Of a stretch of 64,000 bases of DNA, positions 38,347-49,274 are shown one piece after another. This DNA comes from VRUE01 sp963774405 (GTDB lineage: Bacteria > Actinomycetota > Thermoleophilia > Solirubrobacterales > 70-9): the NCBI GenBank assembly GCA_963774405.1, contig CAVZEV010000005.1:310001-374000 (forward strand), given 5' to 3'. Position 1 is the stretch's first letter, and each line of letters begins with the position of its first letter. The translations under genes were made by a program, and so were the position numbers. Under the pieces are notes generated by a model, which saw only the letters and a program-made list of their open reading frames with translations, did not search any database and was not told the DNA's origin.

Positions 38347-38781
38347 CTAGCGGAGGACGCGGAGGCCGGCGTGTTTGCGCTGCGCCCGCCGGCGTCTTGA
38401 GATGCCGAGCCAGGCGAGAGCGGCGACCACGAGCAGGGTCGCCGGGGAGATCAGGATCGCGATTGCGAGGACGATCAATGCCGCGACCGAGACGAGGAAG
38501 CCGAGGGCGCCGGCGCCGCTGCCCTCGCGCCGGCCCGCCGAGCTGACCACGTCGCTGACGACGAGGCAGGCGAAGACGGCGCCGGCGAGGCAGAAGAAGG
38601 CGCCGGCGAGGGAGCTGACGTTGGCGCTGCCCGACAGGAGGAAGCCGATGACCAGCGCGATCACGCCGGCGAGGATCGTCATCCGGCCGCGGGCGGAGCC
38701 GTGCGTGCCGGTGGTGCCGGCGAGCATCCCGATCGCGATGCCGATGCCGAGCTCGAGGCAGATGCCGGAGAAAGATCCCAC
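38347..38781 (-). CDS. Small four-TM membrane protein
   Basis: This 144-residue hydrophobic protein has four or five TM segments (LGIGIAIGMLAGTTG, ILAGVIALVIGFLLSG, LAGAFFCLAGAVFACLVV, ALIVLAIAILISPATLLVVAALAWLG) and a basic tail with RRRRAQRKH. The family is not recognised. It precedes the phosphodiesterase gene by 22 bp on the same strand and may be co-transcribed. Confidence 0.65.
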   Translation of the reverse strand: MGSFSGICLELGIGIAIGMLAGTTGTHGSARGRMTILAGVIALVIGFLLSGSANVSSLAGAFFCLAGAVFACLVVSDVVSSAGRREGSGAGALGFLVSVAALIVLAIAILISPATLLVVAALAWLGISRRRRAQRKHAGLRVLR

Positions 38782-38834
38782 ACCGAAAACCTAACTCCCC
38801 CGGGCTCGCGGCGCGGATTCGGCACACTGTCCCA

Positions 38835-40193
38835 ATGTCCGAGCCACCCCACCGGCGGCGCGCCCACGCCAGCAGCAGCGATCTGGAGCGCTACGCCGGC
38901 CTCTTCGCCGAGCGCACGCGGGTGATGCGCTCCTCGGCGATGCGCGACCTGATGGCGGTGACGGCGCGGCCCGAGGTGATCTCGCTGGCCGGTGGCCTGC
39001 CCGACACCTCGACCTTTCCGCCCCAGACCTTCGCCGCACAGATGACCCGGATCGCCCAGGAGTCGGCCGCCGAGGCGCTGCAGTACGGCCCGACCGAGGG
39101 CTTCGGCGAGACCATCGACTGCATCGTCGAAGTGATGGGCGCCGAGGGGATGCTGCCCGATCCCGACGACGTGATCGTCACCACCGGCGGCCAGCAGGCG
39201 ATCGACCTGATCTGCAAGGCACTGGTCGACCCCGGCGACGTGGTGATCTGCGAGGCGCCCACCTACCCGGGGGCGATCCCGGTCTTCTGCAGCTACCAGG
39301 CGGAGACGATCCAGATCGAGTGCGACGACGAGGGGATGCGGATCGCCGAACTCGAGGACACCCTGGAGCGGCTCGACCTCGAAGGGCGCCGGCCCAAGTT
39401 CATCTACTCGGTGCCGACCTTCCAGAACCCGGCCGGGGTGACGATGTCGCTGGAGCGCCGCCGGCGCCTGGTCGAGATCGCCCGCTCGCGCGAGCTGCTC
39501 GTGGTCGAGGACAACCCCTACGGCCTGCTGCGCTTCGGCGGCGAGGCGCTGCCGCCGCTCTACCAGCTCGACGGTGGCGACTTCGTCATCTACGTCGGCA
39601 CCTTCTCGAAGATCCTCTCGCCCGGCATCCGCCTCGGCTGGGCGGTGACGCCGCCGCCGGTGATGGAGAAGGTGGTGCTCGGCAAGCAGGCGGCGGATCT
39701 CTGCACCTCGACCCTGACCCAGTACTTCGTCCGCGAGTACTTCGCCGACGGGCGCTGGCGCGAGTACATCGCCGGCCTCTGCGAGCTCTACCGCGAACGG
39801 CGCGACGCGATGATCGAGGCCCTCGGCCGCTACTTCCCGCCGCAGGCGAGCTGGACCGAGCCCGAGGGCGGCCTCTTCATCTGGGCCACCCTCCCCCCCT
39901 ACATCGACACCGGCGACCTGCTGGCCAAGGCACTGCGCGACGACGTCGCCTTCGTCCCCGGCCAGGCGGCCTACGTCGATGGCCGCGGCCGCAACTCGAT
40001 GCGGCTCAACTTCTCCGGCAGCGGCGAGGACGACCTGCGCGAGGGGATTCGCCGCATCGGCCGCGTGGTCGAGGAGCAGGTCGAGCTGTACTCAGCGCTG
40101 ACCGGGAAAGAACCGCCGGCTGCCGTCGAGCGCAAGGAGGAGCCGGTAGATCCCGAGAACGTCGTGCCTTTCAGAAAGGCCGAGGGCGCGTGA
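38835..40193 (+). CDS. PLP-dependent aminotransferase of the MocR/LysN (2-aminoadipate transaminase) type
   Basis: This 452-residue fold-type I aminotransferase has LAGGLPDTSTFPP, QYGPTEGFGETID, TGGQQAIDLICKAL, PTFQNPAGVTMSLERR and DNPYG. The PLP lysine is in GTFSKILSPGIRLGW, and the C-terminal Arg motif is NSMRLNFSG. It lacks the GntR HTH of full MocR regulators, so it is the free-standing enzyme form. It precedes ddl with a GTGA overlap, suggesting coupled translation and perhaps supply of an amino acid for the cell wall. The exact substrate is unknown. Confidence 0.9.
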   Translation: MSEPPHRRRAHASSSDLERYAGLFAERTRVMRSSAMRDLMAVTARPEVISLAGGLPDTSTFPPQTFAAQMTRIAQESAAEALQYGPTEGFGETIDCIVEVMGAEGMLPDPDDVIVTTGGQQAIDLICKALVDPGDVVICEAPTYPGAIPVFCSYQAETIQIECDDEGMRIAELEDTLERLDLEGRRPKFIYSVPTFQNPAGVTMSLERRRRLVEIARSRELLVVEDNPYGLLRFGGEALPPLYQLDGGDFVIYVGTFSKILSPGIRLGWAVTPPPVMEKVVLGKQAADLCTSTLTQYFVREYFADGRWREYIAGLCELYRERRDAMIEALGRYFPPQASWTEPEGGLFIWATLPPYIDTGDLLAKALRDDVAFVPGQAAYVDGRGRNSMRLNFSGSGEDDLREGIRRIGRVVEEQVELYSALTGKEPPAAVERKEEPVDPENVVPFRKAEGA

Positions 40194-41123
40194 AGGTCGC
40201 CGTGCTCAAGGGCGGCCGCTCGCTCGAGCGCGGCGTCTCGCTGCGCTCCGGCGCGCGGGTCGAGGACGCCCTGGAGCGACTCGGCCACGAGGTCATCGCG
40301 ATGGAGGCCGACGGCGAGATGGTCAAGCGGCTGGCGGCGGACCGGCCCGAGATCGCCTTCGTCGCCATGCACGGCCCCGGTGGCGAGGACGGCACCGCGC
40401 AGGAGCTGCTCGAAATCCTCGGCATTCCCTTCACCGGCCCCGGCGTCGCCGCCTGCGCCCGCTGCATCGACAAGGTGCTCGCCAAGCACGAGCTGCGCGA
40501 CGCCGGCATCCCCACCCCGGACTGGTTCGCCTTCAACGAGACCGCCTTCCGCGAGCTCGGCGCCGCCGACGCCCTCGCCGGGCTCGAGGAGCGCCTCGGC
40601 TTTCCGCTCGTGGTCAAGCCCAGCCGCGGCGGCTCCGCCCTGGGGATCAAATTCGCCGAGAACTGGTTCGACGTTCCCGAGGCCCTGGTCTCGGCCTTCA
40701 GCTACGACGACCGGGTGCCTGCTGGAGCGCTTCGTCGATGGTCGCGAGCTGGCGGTCAGTGTGCTCGGCGGCGAGCCGCTGCCGGTGGTCGAGGCGATTC
40801 CCGAGGCAGGCGACGTCTACGACTTCGAAGCGCGCTACGAGATCGGCCGCACCTCCTTCGTCTGCCCCGCCGAGCTCACGGCGGCGGAGTCCGCGGCCGT
40901 GGTCGAGGCCGCGCTCGGCGCCTACCGGGCGCTCGGCTGCTCCGGCTTCTCGCGGGTCGACCTGATCCTCACCGAGGACGGCCCGCAGGTGCTCGAGGTC
41001 AACGCGATCCCCGGCCTCACCGACACCAGCCTCCTGCCCCAGGCCGCCGAGGCGGCGGGCATGTCATTCGAGCAGCTGGTCGAGCGAATCCTCGAGCTCG
41101 CCCTCACCCCGGCGAGCGCCTAG
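40190..41123 (+). CDS. ddl: D-alanine--D-alanine ligase, with a frame break
   Basis: Ddl joins two D-Ala for peptidoglycan precursors. GTG 40190 overlaps the previous stop. The N-terminal part has VAVLKGGRSLERGVSLRSG and MHGPGGEDGTAQELLE, then the ATP-grasp segment VVKPSRGGSALGIKF. Near 40720 the frame shifts to LLERFVDGRELAVSVLGG, FVCPAEL, SRVDLILTEDGP and VNAIPGLTDTSLLPQAA. The joined protein has about 310 residues, normal for Ddl. The span is one base more than a multiple of three, consistent with a one-base insertion. Its stop overlaps that of the convergent bifunctional-nuclease gene. Confidence 0.93.
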
Positions 41124-41614
41124 GAATCCTCGCCTTTGGCGAAGTCGTCGGGAGTGACCTCGTCAAGGAACTCTTTGAATTTGTCGACGACCTCCTCGGT
41201 GTCCTCGACGTCATGCTCGAACTCGATCGCCGACTCCTCGATCACGTCCTCGTCGGCGAAGATCGGCGCCGAGACCCGCACGGCGAGCGCCAGCGCGTCG
41301 GAGGGGCGCGAGTCGATCTCCATCTCGGTGCCGTTGACCGAGACCGTGATCGAGGCGTAGAAGGTGTTGTCGCGCAGCTCCGTCACCGAGACCCGCTCGC
41401 ATTTGGCGTCGAGCTGCTCGAGCAGGTCGGAGAGCAGGTCGTGGGTCATCGGCCGTGGCGTCGAGGCCCCCTGCAGCTTCATCAGGATCGCCGCCGCCTC
41501 CGGGTGCCCGATCCAGATCGGCAGGAACTTGTTGCTGTCAACCGTCTTCAGCAAGACGATCGGCTGCTTGCCGACCATGTCAAAGCTGACGCCGTAGATC
41601 TGCATCTGTTGCAC
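41120..41614 (-). CDS. Bifunctional nuclease family protein (DUF151/BFN)
   Basis: This 164-residue protein matches the BFN domain: LLKTVDSNKFLPIWIGHPEA, TPRPMTHDLLSDLLEQL, FYASITVSVNGTEMEIDSRP, SDALALAVRVSAPIF. An acidic C-terminal tail ends EVTPDDFAKGEDS. Family members are often annotated as nucleases, but the activity has been shown in few cases. The GTG at 41614 lies only 3 bases from the 3' end of tRNA-Ile; an ATG three codons on (41605) is an alternative start. Expression may depend on read-through from the tRNA promoter. Confidence 0.88.
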   Translation of the reverse strand: MQQMQIYGVSFDMVGKQPIVLLKTVDSNKFLPIWIGHPEAAAILMKLQGASTPRPMTHDLLSDLLEQLDAKCERVSVTELRDNTFYASITVSVNGTEMEIDSRPSDALALAVRVSAPIFADEDVIEESAIEFEHDVEDTEEVVDKFKEFLDEVTPDDFAKGEDS

Positions 41615-41617
41615 GAG

Positions 41618-41691
<74 letters not shown>

Positions 41692-41824
41692 GGAGCCAAG
41701 CGAAGGATAGCGAGGGACTCGTGCCTCGCGGTCGGGCGCAGGCCGGCCGGCTCGCCTGACCGGCCGTCGGAATATCAAGACAATGCGTAATGCCGGGATT
41801 TTCGGACATTGCTACGGTTTCGGG

Positions 41825-41838
41825 AAATGTCGACATTT
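41825..41838. promoter_or_regulatory. Palindrome over the hipB start, probable HipB operator
   Basis: AAATGTCGACATTT is a perfect 14-bp palindrome that includes the hipB ATG. The related half-site GACATTGC occurs just upstream at about 41806. HipB-type antitoxins bind palindromes at their own promoter, so autoregulation is likely. Confidence 0.5.
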
Positions 41839-42072
41839 CAGGACAAAGACGAGTCGTTTCGGATCTACACGCCTGCGTCATTGGGCCAGGCGATTCGCCA
41901 CTACCGAACGCAAGCCGGGCTCACCCAGGCCGAGCTCGCCGAGATGACCGGACTGCAGCGAAGCTACCTGTCTGAGCTCGAGGCCGGCAAGGAGACCAAG
42001 CAGCTGCAGCGCCTGCTCCGCGTGCTGCGCCGGCTCGGCGTGCGGATGACCCTGGACGAGGCCGATTGGTAA
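41827..42072 (+). CDS. hipB: HipB-like Xre-family antitoxin/regulator
   Basis: This 81-residue protein has a standard Xre HTH: SLGQAIRHYRTQAGLTQAEL, then AEMTGLQRSYLSELEAGKET. A short C-terminal part ends RMTLDEADW. The start MSTFQDKDES at 41827 is preferred over an in-frame ATG 18 bp upstream because of the operator palindrome. The stop TAA overlaps the ATG of hipA. The DNA-binding partner usually neutralises HipA and represses the operon. Confidence 0.88.
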   Translation: MSTFQDKDESFRIYTPASLGQAIRHYRTQAGLTQAELAEMTGLQRSYLSELEAGKETKQLQRLLRVLRRLGVRMTLDEADW

Positions 42073-43310
42073 TGGCGGACGAACTTGCGGTCTGGCTCTA
42101 TGGCGTGCGCGTCGCGCTCGTCAAGCTCAAGCGCGGCCGGCCGAGGCTCACCTACACCGACGCGGCGCTCGAGCGCTACGCGCTGGGCACGCCGCTGCTC
42201 TCTCTCGCCCTGCCGGTGACGCCCCGCGAATACCCCCAGGGGGTGACCAGCTCGCTCCTCGATGGGCTGCTGCCCGAGGGAGAGTCGCGGAAATTTCTGG
42301 CCAGGGAGCTGGGGCTGCGGCCCGATGACACGTACGGACTGGTCGAGGCGCTCGGTCGCGACTGCGCGGGAGCCGTGGTGATCCAGCCGCTCGACGATCC
42401 CCCACCACCGGGACCGAGTACCGCAGCGGCCGAGGCGCTTTCGGCCGGTGAGCTCGAGAGCTTGGTCGAAAACCTGCGCAGCGCGCCGCTTGGCGCGGGC
42501 GGCGAGGTGCGGGTGTCGCTGGCCGGCGTGCAGGAGAAGCTCGTCCTCACGCGGATGCCAAATGGCTCCTGGGGTCGGCCGGTCAACGGGGCGCCCTCGA
42601 CGCACATCCTCAAGCCGGAGATAGCCGCCTATCCACAGACAGTTGAGAACGAGGCATTCTGCATGCGCGTGGCGAGGCATCTCGACCTCGACGTGGCTGC
42701 CGTTGGGACGACCGAGGTCGCCGGGCGCAAGCTGATCGTCGTCGAGCGCTATGACCGCTCGGTTGAGCCCGACGGCTCGACCGAGCGCATTCACCAGGAG
42801 GACCTCTGCCAGGCAACCGGCACCCCGCCGGACACGAAGTACGAGGAGGACGGCGGGCCTTCGCTTCGGCGGATCGCCGACATCCTGCAGGACGTCGCCC
42901 CCACCGACTCGCTGGTGAAGCTGGCCCAGGCCACTACCCTCAACGTGCTGCTCGGCAACGGGGACGCTCACGCCAAGAACTTCTCGCTTCTCCACACGGC
43001 ATCCGGCGGCATGGCCCTTGCGCCGCTATACGACCTGATGTCGACCCTGCACTACGGAGACCGGCGGTTGGCGATGTACGTCGACAGCGTTCAGCGCACG
43101 GATCGAGTTACCGGAGAGCGGGTGATCAACGAGGCGGTCCGCTGGGGTCTTCCCCGCGAGCGGGCAGAGGCCGCCGTGGTCGGCTTGCTTGACCGCGCCC
43201 CGAAGGCGATCGCCGCTGCCCGCGCCGAAACCGACGGGGTGCCGGAGGAACTGCTCTCAACCGTTGAAAGCCAGCTGAAGCGCCTGCGCGAGGTCAGCGC
43301 GGCCGCTTGA
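42072..43310 (+). CDS. hipA: HipA-like serine/threonine kinase toxin
   Basis: This 412-residue protein has the HipA layout: an N-terminal subdomain (VWLYGVRVALVKLKRGR, GLLPEGESRKFLARELGL), the ATP-binding loop AGVQEKLVL, THILKPE with the nucleotide Lys, ENEAFCMRVARHLDLDV, the catalytic loop GNGDAHAKNFSLL and the metal-binding YDLMSTLHY. HipA kinases phosphorylate glutamyl-tRNA synthetase and cause growth arrest. Catalytic residues look intact. The preferred start is ATG 42072, coupled to hipB; a TTG two codons upstream is also in frame. Its 3' end overlaps that of parB by 17 bp, convergently. Confidence 0.93.
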   Translation: MADELAVWLYGVRVALVKLKRGRPRLTYTDAALERYALGTPLLSLALPVTPREYPQGVTSSLLDGLLPEGESRKFLARELGLRPDDTYGLVEALGRDCAGAVVIQPLDDPPPPGPSTAAAEALSAGELESLVENLRSAPLGAGGEVRVSLAGVQEKLVLTRMPNGSWGRPVNGAPSTHILKPEIAAYPQTVENEAFCMRVARHLDLDVAAVGTTEVAGRKLIVVERYDRSVEPDGSTERIHQEDLCQATGTPPDTKYEEDGGPSLRRIADILQDVAPTDSLVKLAQATTLNVLLGNGDAHAKNFSLLHTASGGMALAPLYDLMSTLHYGDRRLAMYVDSVQRTDRVTGERVINEAVRWGLPRERAEAAVVGLLDRAPKAIAAARAETDGVPEELLSTVESQLKRLREVSAAA

Positions 43311-44163
43311 GCTTGCGCGCCAGGGCGAGGGCCTCGTCGAGGTCGGTGAGGCGGATCTCGAGCGCGAGCTCCTCTCCCCTGGGCTTGAGCTTGACCTCGT
43401 GGCCGAGGGCCGACTCGAGCTCGTCGGCGGCCTCGCGCAGGGCTTCCTCTTCCTCGGCCGAGAGGCCTCCTCCGCTCGGCCTCGCCTTCCTTGGCTGGCC
43501 AGCCAGCTTGGCCCGGTTCTCGGTCTCGCGTACCGACCACCCGCCCCTCACCGCGTCGCGCGCGAGGCGGCGGCGCACGTCGTTGCCCTCGGCGCCGAGC
43601 AGGGCCTTGCCGTGGCCCTCGCTGAGCTCGCCCGACTCGAGCAGGTCGAGCACCTCGTCGGGCAGGTCGAGCAGGCGGATCAGGTTGGAGACGGCCGGCC
43701 GGCTGCGGCCGACGCGGCGGGCGAGCTCCTCGCGCGAGAGGCCGAGTTCGTCGACCAGGGCCGCGCAGGCCCGCGCCTCGTCGACCGGGTTGAGGTCCTC
43801 GCGGACCATGTTCTCGATCAGCGCCACCTGCAGCCGCTCGGCCAGCTCCTGGTCGCGCACCACCGCCGGCACCTTGTCAGGCCGGCGGCCTGCGCCGCGC
43901 GCCAGCGGCGCTCGCCGGCGATCAGCTCGTAGCTGCCGTCGGGCAGGGGGCGGACCAGCAGCGGCTGCACCACGCCGTTGGCCTCGATCGAGGAGGCCAG
44001 GCCGGCGAGCGACTCGGCGTCGATCTTGGTCCGCGGCTGGTTGGGGTTGGGCTTGATCGTCTCCACCGGCAGCTCGCGCAGCTCGCCGGCGTGCTCGGCG
44101 CTCGCCTCGGGCAGGATCGCCGCCAGGCCGCTGCCAAGGCCCCGCTTGCCGCGCTTGGCCGCG

Positions 44164-44171
<8 letters not shown>
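43294..44171 (-). CDS. parB: Chromosome-partitioning protein ParB, with a frame break
   Basis: ParB/Spo0J binds parS, spreads with CTP and organises the origin. The N-terminal part (MASAAKRGKRGLGSGLAAIL, then IKPNPNQPRTKID, LIAGERRWRAAQAAGL) continues after a frame change near 43875 as VPAVVRDQELAERLQVALIE and NMVREDLNPVDEARA. An HTH segment (LSREELARRVGRSRPAVSNL) and the dimerisation region ending LARKLKRPR follow. The GERRWRAAQ box is the CTP-binding motif. The joined protein is about 292 residues. ParA is encoded just upstream with an 8-bp overlap. Confidence 0.95.
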
Positions 44172-44922
<751 letters not shown>

Positions 44923-44933
44923 GGCCAGGCAGA

Positions 44934-45608
44934 CTAGTTCGCGTAAGAGCCGTACGGGCGCTTCTTGGCCATGCCCGAACGCCGCGGCAGCTTCTGCGGT
45001 GTCTGGCCGGACTTACGGATCACGTGCAGGTGGCGATGGTCGCTGCCGGCCGTGGGCCCGACATGACGGATCTCCTCGGGGCGCATCGCCAGCGTCTCGG
45101 CCGCGCTCTCCAATTGCGCCTCCTCGTCGGCATCGCGCTTGCCCTTCCAGGCGACGAGGACTCCGCCCTCTTCGAGCAGCGGCGAGGCGAGCTCGGCGAG
45201 GGTGGAGAGTCGACCGACAGCGCGGGCCGTCACCGCCGCGTAGGCCTCCCGCCCCTCGCCGCCCGCAAGATCCTCCGAACGAGCATTGATGACCCGGGCA
45301 TTGGAAATCGACGCCGCATCGATCGCTCGCTGAATGAAGTCGCACTTGCGTCCCACCGACTCGATCAGGTCAACCTTGGCACCAGGTAGGGCAACCGCCA
45401 GCACAAGCCCCGGAAACCCAGCCCCAGAGCCAATATCCGCGATCCGTGGGGCATCTCTGAGCTGCCTGAACTCCAGTCCCGTGAGGCTGTCGGCCACATG
45501 TACCCGCCAGGCCCGTTCCGGCTCGGTCACGGAGCTGACGGACGCCCGCTCCTCCTCCAACAGCTCGAGGACCCGCGTGATCGTTGCCCTCTGCGCCTCG
45601 TCTAGCAA
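44934..45608 (-). CDS. rsmG: 16S rRNA (guanine-527-N7)-methyltransferase RsmG
   Basis: RsmG (GidB) methylates G527 of 16S rRNA; loss gives low-level streptomycin resistance. The SAM site is DIGSGAGFPGLVLAVALPG, followed by LIESVGRKCDFIQRAI and VTARAVGRLSTLAELA. The preferred start is TTG 45608 (MLDEAQRATITRVLEL), immediately after the jag stop; an open frame reaches back into jag but is not needed. The product is 224 residues, with a basic tail KLPRRSGMAKKRPYG. Confidence 0.94.
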   Translation of the reverse strand: MLDEAQRATITRVLELLEEERASVSSVTEPERAWRVHVADSLTGLEFRQLRDAPRIADIGSGAGFPGLVLAVALPGAKVDLIESVGRKCDFIQRAIDAASISNARVINARSEDLAGGEGREAYAAVTARAVGRLSTLAELASPLLEEGGVLVAWKGKRDADEEAQLESAAETLAMRPEEIRHVGPTAGSDHRHLHVIRKSGQTPQKLPRRSGMAKKRPYGSYAN

Positions 45609-45609
45609 G

Positions 45610-46092
45610 CTACTCGGAAACCAACGGAGCAACGACCACGCACCGGCGCGGCTCGTCGCCTTCACTGTAGGTCTCAACCCCCGAGCGCTCCTTGAGGTGC
45701 TCGTGCACCACGCGGCGCTCCTGGGCGCTCATCGGGTCGAGCTCGACCGACTGGTTCTCGTTCAGCGCCTGCTCGGCGGCCCGGTCGGCCCGCGCGGTCA
45801 GCGTCTCCTTGCGCCGGTCGCGATACCCGGCAGCGTCGACGACCACCCGCTTGCGCTCGCGCAGGCCCCGGAAGGCCGCCTGGTAGGCGATCAGCTGCAG
45901 GGCGTCGATCGTCTGCCCGCGCTTGCCGATCAGCAGCCCGTAGTCCTCGTCGCCGGCGACGGAGGCGGTGATCCGGTCGTCGCTCTCGACGATCTCCACC
46001 TCCCCCTCCAGATCGAGCTCGTCGAGCACTCCCTCAACGAGCTCCCGAACCCGCTCAGCGGGCTCCTGCGGCCAGTCGTCAGCTCCGGTCAC
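45610..46092 (-). CDS. jag: Jag/SpoIIIJ-associated RNA-binding protein (KH-R3H)
   Basis: This 160-residue protein has a KH domain (YGLLIGKRGQTIDALQLIAY) and an R3H domain (ELDPMSAQERRVVHEHLKER). The N-terminal Jag-N segment is absent, as in many actinobacteria. It is always found next to yidC and binds RNA; in Gram-positives it affects cell wall synthesis. It lies 71 bp after yidC. Confidence 0.94.
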   Translation of the reverse strand: MTGADDWPQEPAERVRELVEGVLDELDLEGEVEIVESDDRITASVAGDEDYGLLIGKRGQTIDALQLIAYQAAFRGLRERKRVVVDAAGYRDRRKETLTARADRAAEQALNENQSVELDPMSAQERRVVHEHLKERSGVETYSEGDEPRRCVVVAPLVSE

Positions 46093-46163
46093 GGCCCGCA
46101 GTCTATGCGCGGGAGCGCATCAGATGAAAGCTTCCGTCTTCCGCCTCTCGCGCGGAAGCGTGC

Positions 46164-46917
46164 TCAGCGCCGCTTCTTCTTCTTTTTCGGCGGTGGCGGT
46201 GGGGGCTTTGCCGCTGCGATCGCCTCCGGGGTCGCAGCGACAGGCGCCGGAATGACCCGCTGGATCACGTACTGCTGGCCGATCGTCCAGAAGTTGGTCG
46301 TGATCCAGTAGAGGACGAGGCCGGCGGGGAAGTTGATCACGAAGGGAACGAAGATGAAGGGCAGCAGGCCCATCATCAGCCGCTGGCTTTTGTCGGCGGT
46401 TACCGACATCACCAGGCCGGAGACCAGCTGGGTGCCGACGTAGAGGACGAGCAGGGTGATCAGTTCCGCCCCGTGCGCCTTGGCGGTCAGATCGTTGATG
46501 AAGAGGAAGGACGCTTCCGAGCCGCAGTGGCCGGCTTCGCAGCCGATATCGCTCGGCAGCTCGTGGCGGAGGACGTAGAAGAGGGTGATGAAGACCGGTA
46601 GCTGCGCGATCAGCGGGATGCAGGAGGCAAAGGGATTGACTTTGTTCTCCTGGTAGAAGCGCATCATCTCCTGCTGCATGCGCTGGCGATCGTTTTTGTA
46701 CTTCGCCTGGATCTCTTTGATCTGCGGCTGCAGCGCCTGCAACGCGCGCATTCCCTTGAGCTGGCGGTAGGTGAGCGGGATCAGCAGCGCCCTGGTCGTG
46801 ATCGTGAGGGCGATGATCGACATGCCCCAGCTCGAGGCCGGCGTTGTCGTGGAAGAACTGGAGGACCGCGTTGGCAACGTCGATCAGCGGCTGCAGGATG
46901 TTGGCGGGCGGGATCAC
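46164..46917 (-). CDS. yidC: Membrane protein insertase YidC, with a frame break
   Basis: YidC inserts membrane proteins alone or with Sec. The N-terminus MIPPANILQPLIDVANAVLQ continues after a frame change near 46838 as WGMSIIALTITTRALLIPLT. Then come the cytoplasmic hairpin RQLKGMRALQALQPQIKEIQ, NPFASCIPLIAQLPVFITLF, and the last TM helices with LVLYWITTNFWTIGQQ. The C-terminal tail is Pro/Lys-rich (PPPPPPKKKKKRR). The length of about 250 residues is that of Gram-positive YidC without the large periplasmic domain. The conserved Arg of the hydrophilic groove is probably TTRALL. Confidence 0.94.
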
Positions 46918-47186
46918 GTATGCGCCTCACCGTGATGAACAGCGGGGTCGACAGGCCCTGTCTTGAGCGTGAATCGCTCTGGCACGGGGTCGAAGCCGCC
47001 ATGGCTGAAGGGGTTGCAACGCAGCAGGCGCCAGGCGGCGAGAAGGCTTCCGCGCAGGACCCCGAAACGCCCGATCGACTCGGCCGCGTAACTCGAGCAG
47101 GTCGGCTCATAGCGGCAGCGGCGTGGGAAGGCGGAGGAAATCCGGCGCTGGTAGAAGCGGATCGCCGCCAACGAGGCGCGTTTCAC
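46914..47186 (-). CDS. yidD: Membrane protein insertion efficiency factor YidD
   Basis: This 90-residue protein has the invariant IRFYQRRISSAFPRRCRYEP, TCSSYAAESI and RLLRCNPFSHGGFDPVP segments, with three cysteines. YidD is thought to assist YidC at the membrane. The GTG start at 47186 overlaps the rnpA stop, and this junction forms part of the parS-like sequence. Confidence 0.95.
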   Translation of the reverse strand: MKRASLAAIRFYQRRISSAFPRRCRYEPTCSSYAAESIGRFGVLRGSLLAAWRLLRCNPFSHGGFDPVPERFTLKTGPVDPAVHHGEAHT

Positions 47187-47194
47187 GTGGAACG
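47179..47194. promoter_or_regulatory. parS-like centromere site
   Basis: CGTTTCACGTGGAACG matches the near-universal ParB site TGTTTCACGTGAAACA at 13 of 16 positions, including the full TTTCACGTG core. It lies about 0.6 kb from dnaA and 3 kb from parB, where parS sites are expected. It overlaps the rnpA stop and yidD start codons, so its sequence is partly coding. Confidence 0.72.
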
Positions 47195-47554
47195 CTTCTT
47201 TCCGGAAGGGCCCGCGAGCGCTTCCTCGATACTGGCGCGCACCCCAGAGGACCCTTCCCGCTCGATCAGGTCGCCGATTTCGGGCCGGGCGACGAGGACG
47301 AAGTCGTGCTGGGCCGGGAGCCGATCGGAAAGGCCCCAGAAGGTCTCGCGCATCACGCGCTTGACCCGGTTGCGGTCGACTGCACCGCCGACCTTGCGGC
47401 TGACCGACACACCAAGCCTCACCTCGTCGTCCTCTTCCTCGCCCTTGCGGGGGAAGCTGTAGAGAACGAGGTAGCGGGTCGCATGTGAGGATCCGTCGCG
47501 ATAGACGCGGTCAAACTCGCCGCTGCGTGAGAGGCGGCGCCGTTTCCCCGCCAT
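47183..47554 (-). CDS. rnpA: Ribonuclease P protein component
   Basis: RnpA is the protein subunit of RNase P, which matures tRNA 5' ends. The 123-residue sequence has RLSRSGEFDRVYRDG, VRLGVSVSRKVGGAVDRNRV and the RNRVKRVMRE motif, with a basic tail. It starts right after the rpmH stop codon. Confidence 0.96.
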   Translation of the reverse strand: MAGKRRRLSRSGEFDRVYRDGSSHATRYLVLYSFPRKGEEEDDEVRLGVSVSRKVGGAVDRNRVKRVMRETFWGLSDRLPAQHDFVLVARPEIGDLIEREGSSGVRASIEEALAGPSGKKRST

Positions 47555-47689
47555 CTAGGGAGTGAGGCGCTTCCGGCCTTTGGCGCGGCGGCGCTTGAGA
47601 ATCGCCCGGCCTCCGCGCGTGCTCATCCGCGCCCGGAATCCGTGCGTCTTGGCCCGCTTCCGCTTCTTCGGCTGATAAGTCCGCTTCAT
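47555..47689 (-). CDS. rpmH: 50S ribosomal protein L34
   Basis: This 44-residue, very basic protein starts MKRTYQPKKRKRAKTHGF and ends RRRAKGRKRLTP, matching L34 along its entire length. A longer frame reading upstream to 48475 is a shadow of dnaA. It is the first gene of the minus-strand origin operon. Confidence 0.97.
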   Translation of the reverse strand: MKRTYQPKKRKRAKTHGFRARMSTRGGRAILKRRRAKGRKRLTP

Positions 47690-47699
47690 CGGGCGTCGC

Positions 47700-47705
47700 A
47701 GTATA
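47700..47705 (-). promoter_or_regulatory. Probable -10 box of the rpmH-rnpA operon
   Basis: On the minus strand, TATACT lies ten bases before the rpmH ATG, so the mRNA leader would be very short. A weak -35 candidate lies about 18 bases further upstream. Confidence 0.4.
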
Positions 47706-47768
47706 CGGACGCGCCGCCGTGCGAGGGAACTCGCCGCCGAAATGATTTCAGCGGCATTTGCGGAGCGG

Positions 47769-47800
47769 TTGATTTCGGCCCCCCCAGGCGTCGCTATGGT
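47769..47800 (+). promoter_or_regulatory. Possible dnaA promoter
   Basis: TTGATT (47769-47774) and TATGGT (47795-47800) lie upstream of the dnaA GTG start. The 20-base spacer is longer than ideal and includes a run of seven C that may be miscounted. The support is weak. Confidence 0.3.
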
Positions 47801-47809
47801 CGGCCGTCG

Positions 47810-49138
<1,329 letters not shown>

Positions 49139-49274
49139 CGGCCGACGACACTGTAAGAATCAATGCCTTCCCACAGCGCCCTCCACAGCCGGCAAATCGC
49201 GGCTCAATGCGGCGCAGCAGGTCTCTTCACGCTTTTCCACAGGCACTAACCCAACCTAAGAAGGCATCAATCAC

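Noticed and set aside
47642..47809. Upstream extension of the dnaA frame
   Set aside because: It overlaps rpmH on the other strand and encodes Arg-rich noise; homology begins at the GTG at 47810.
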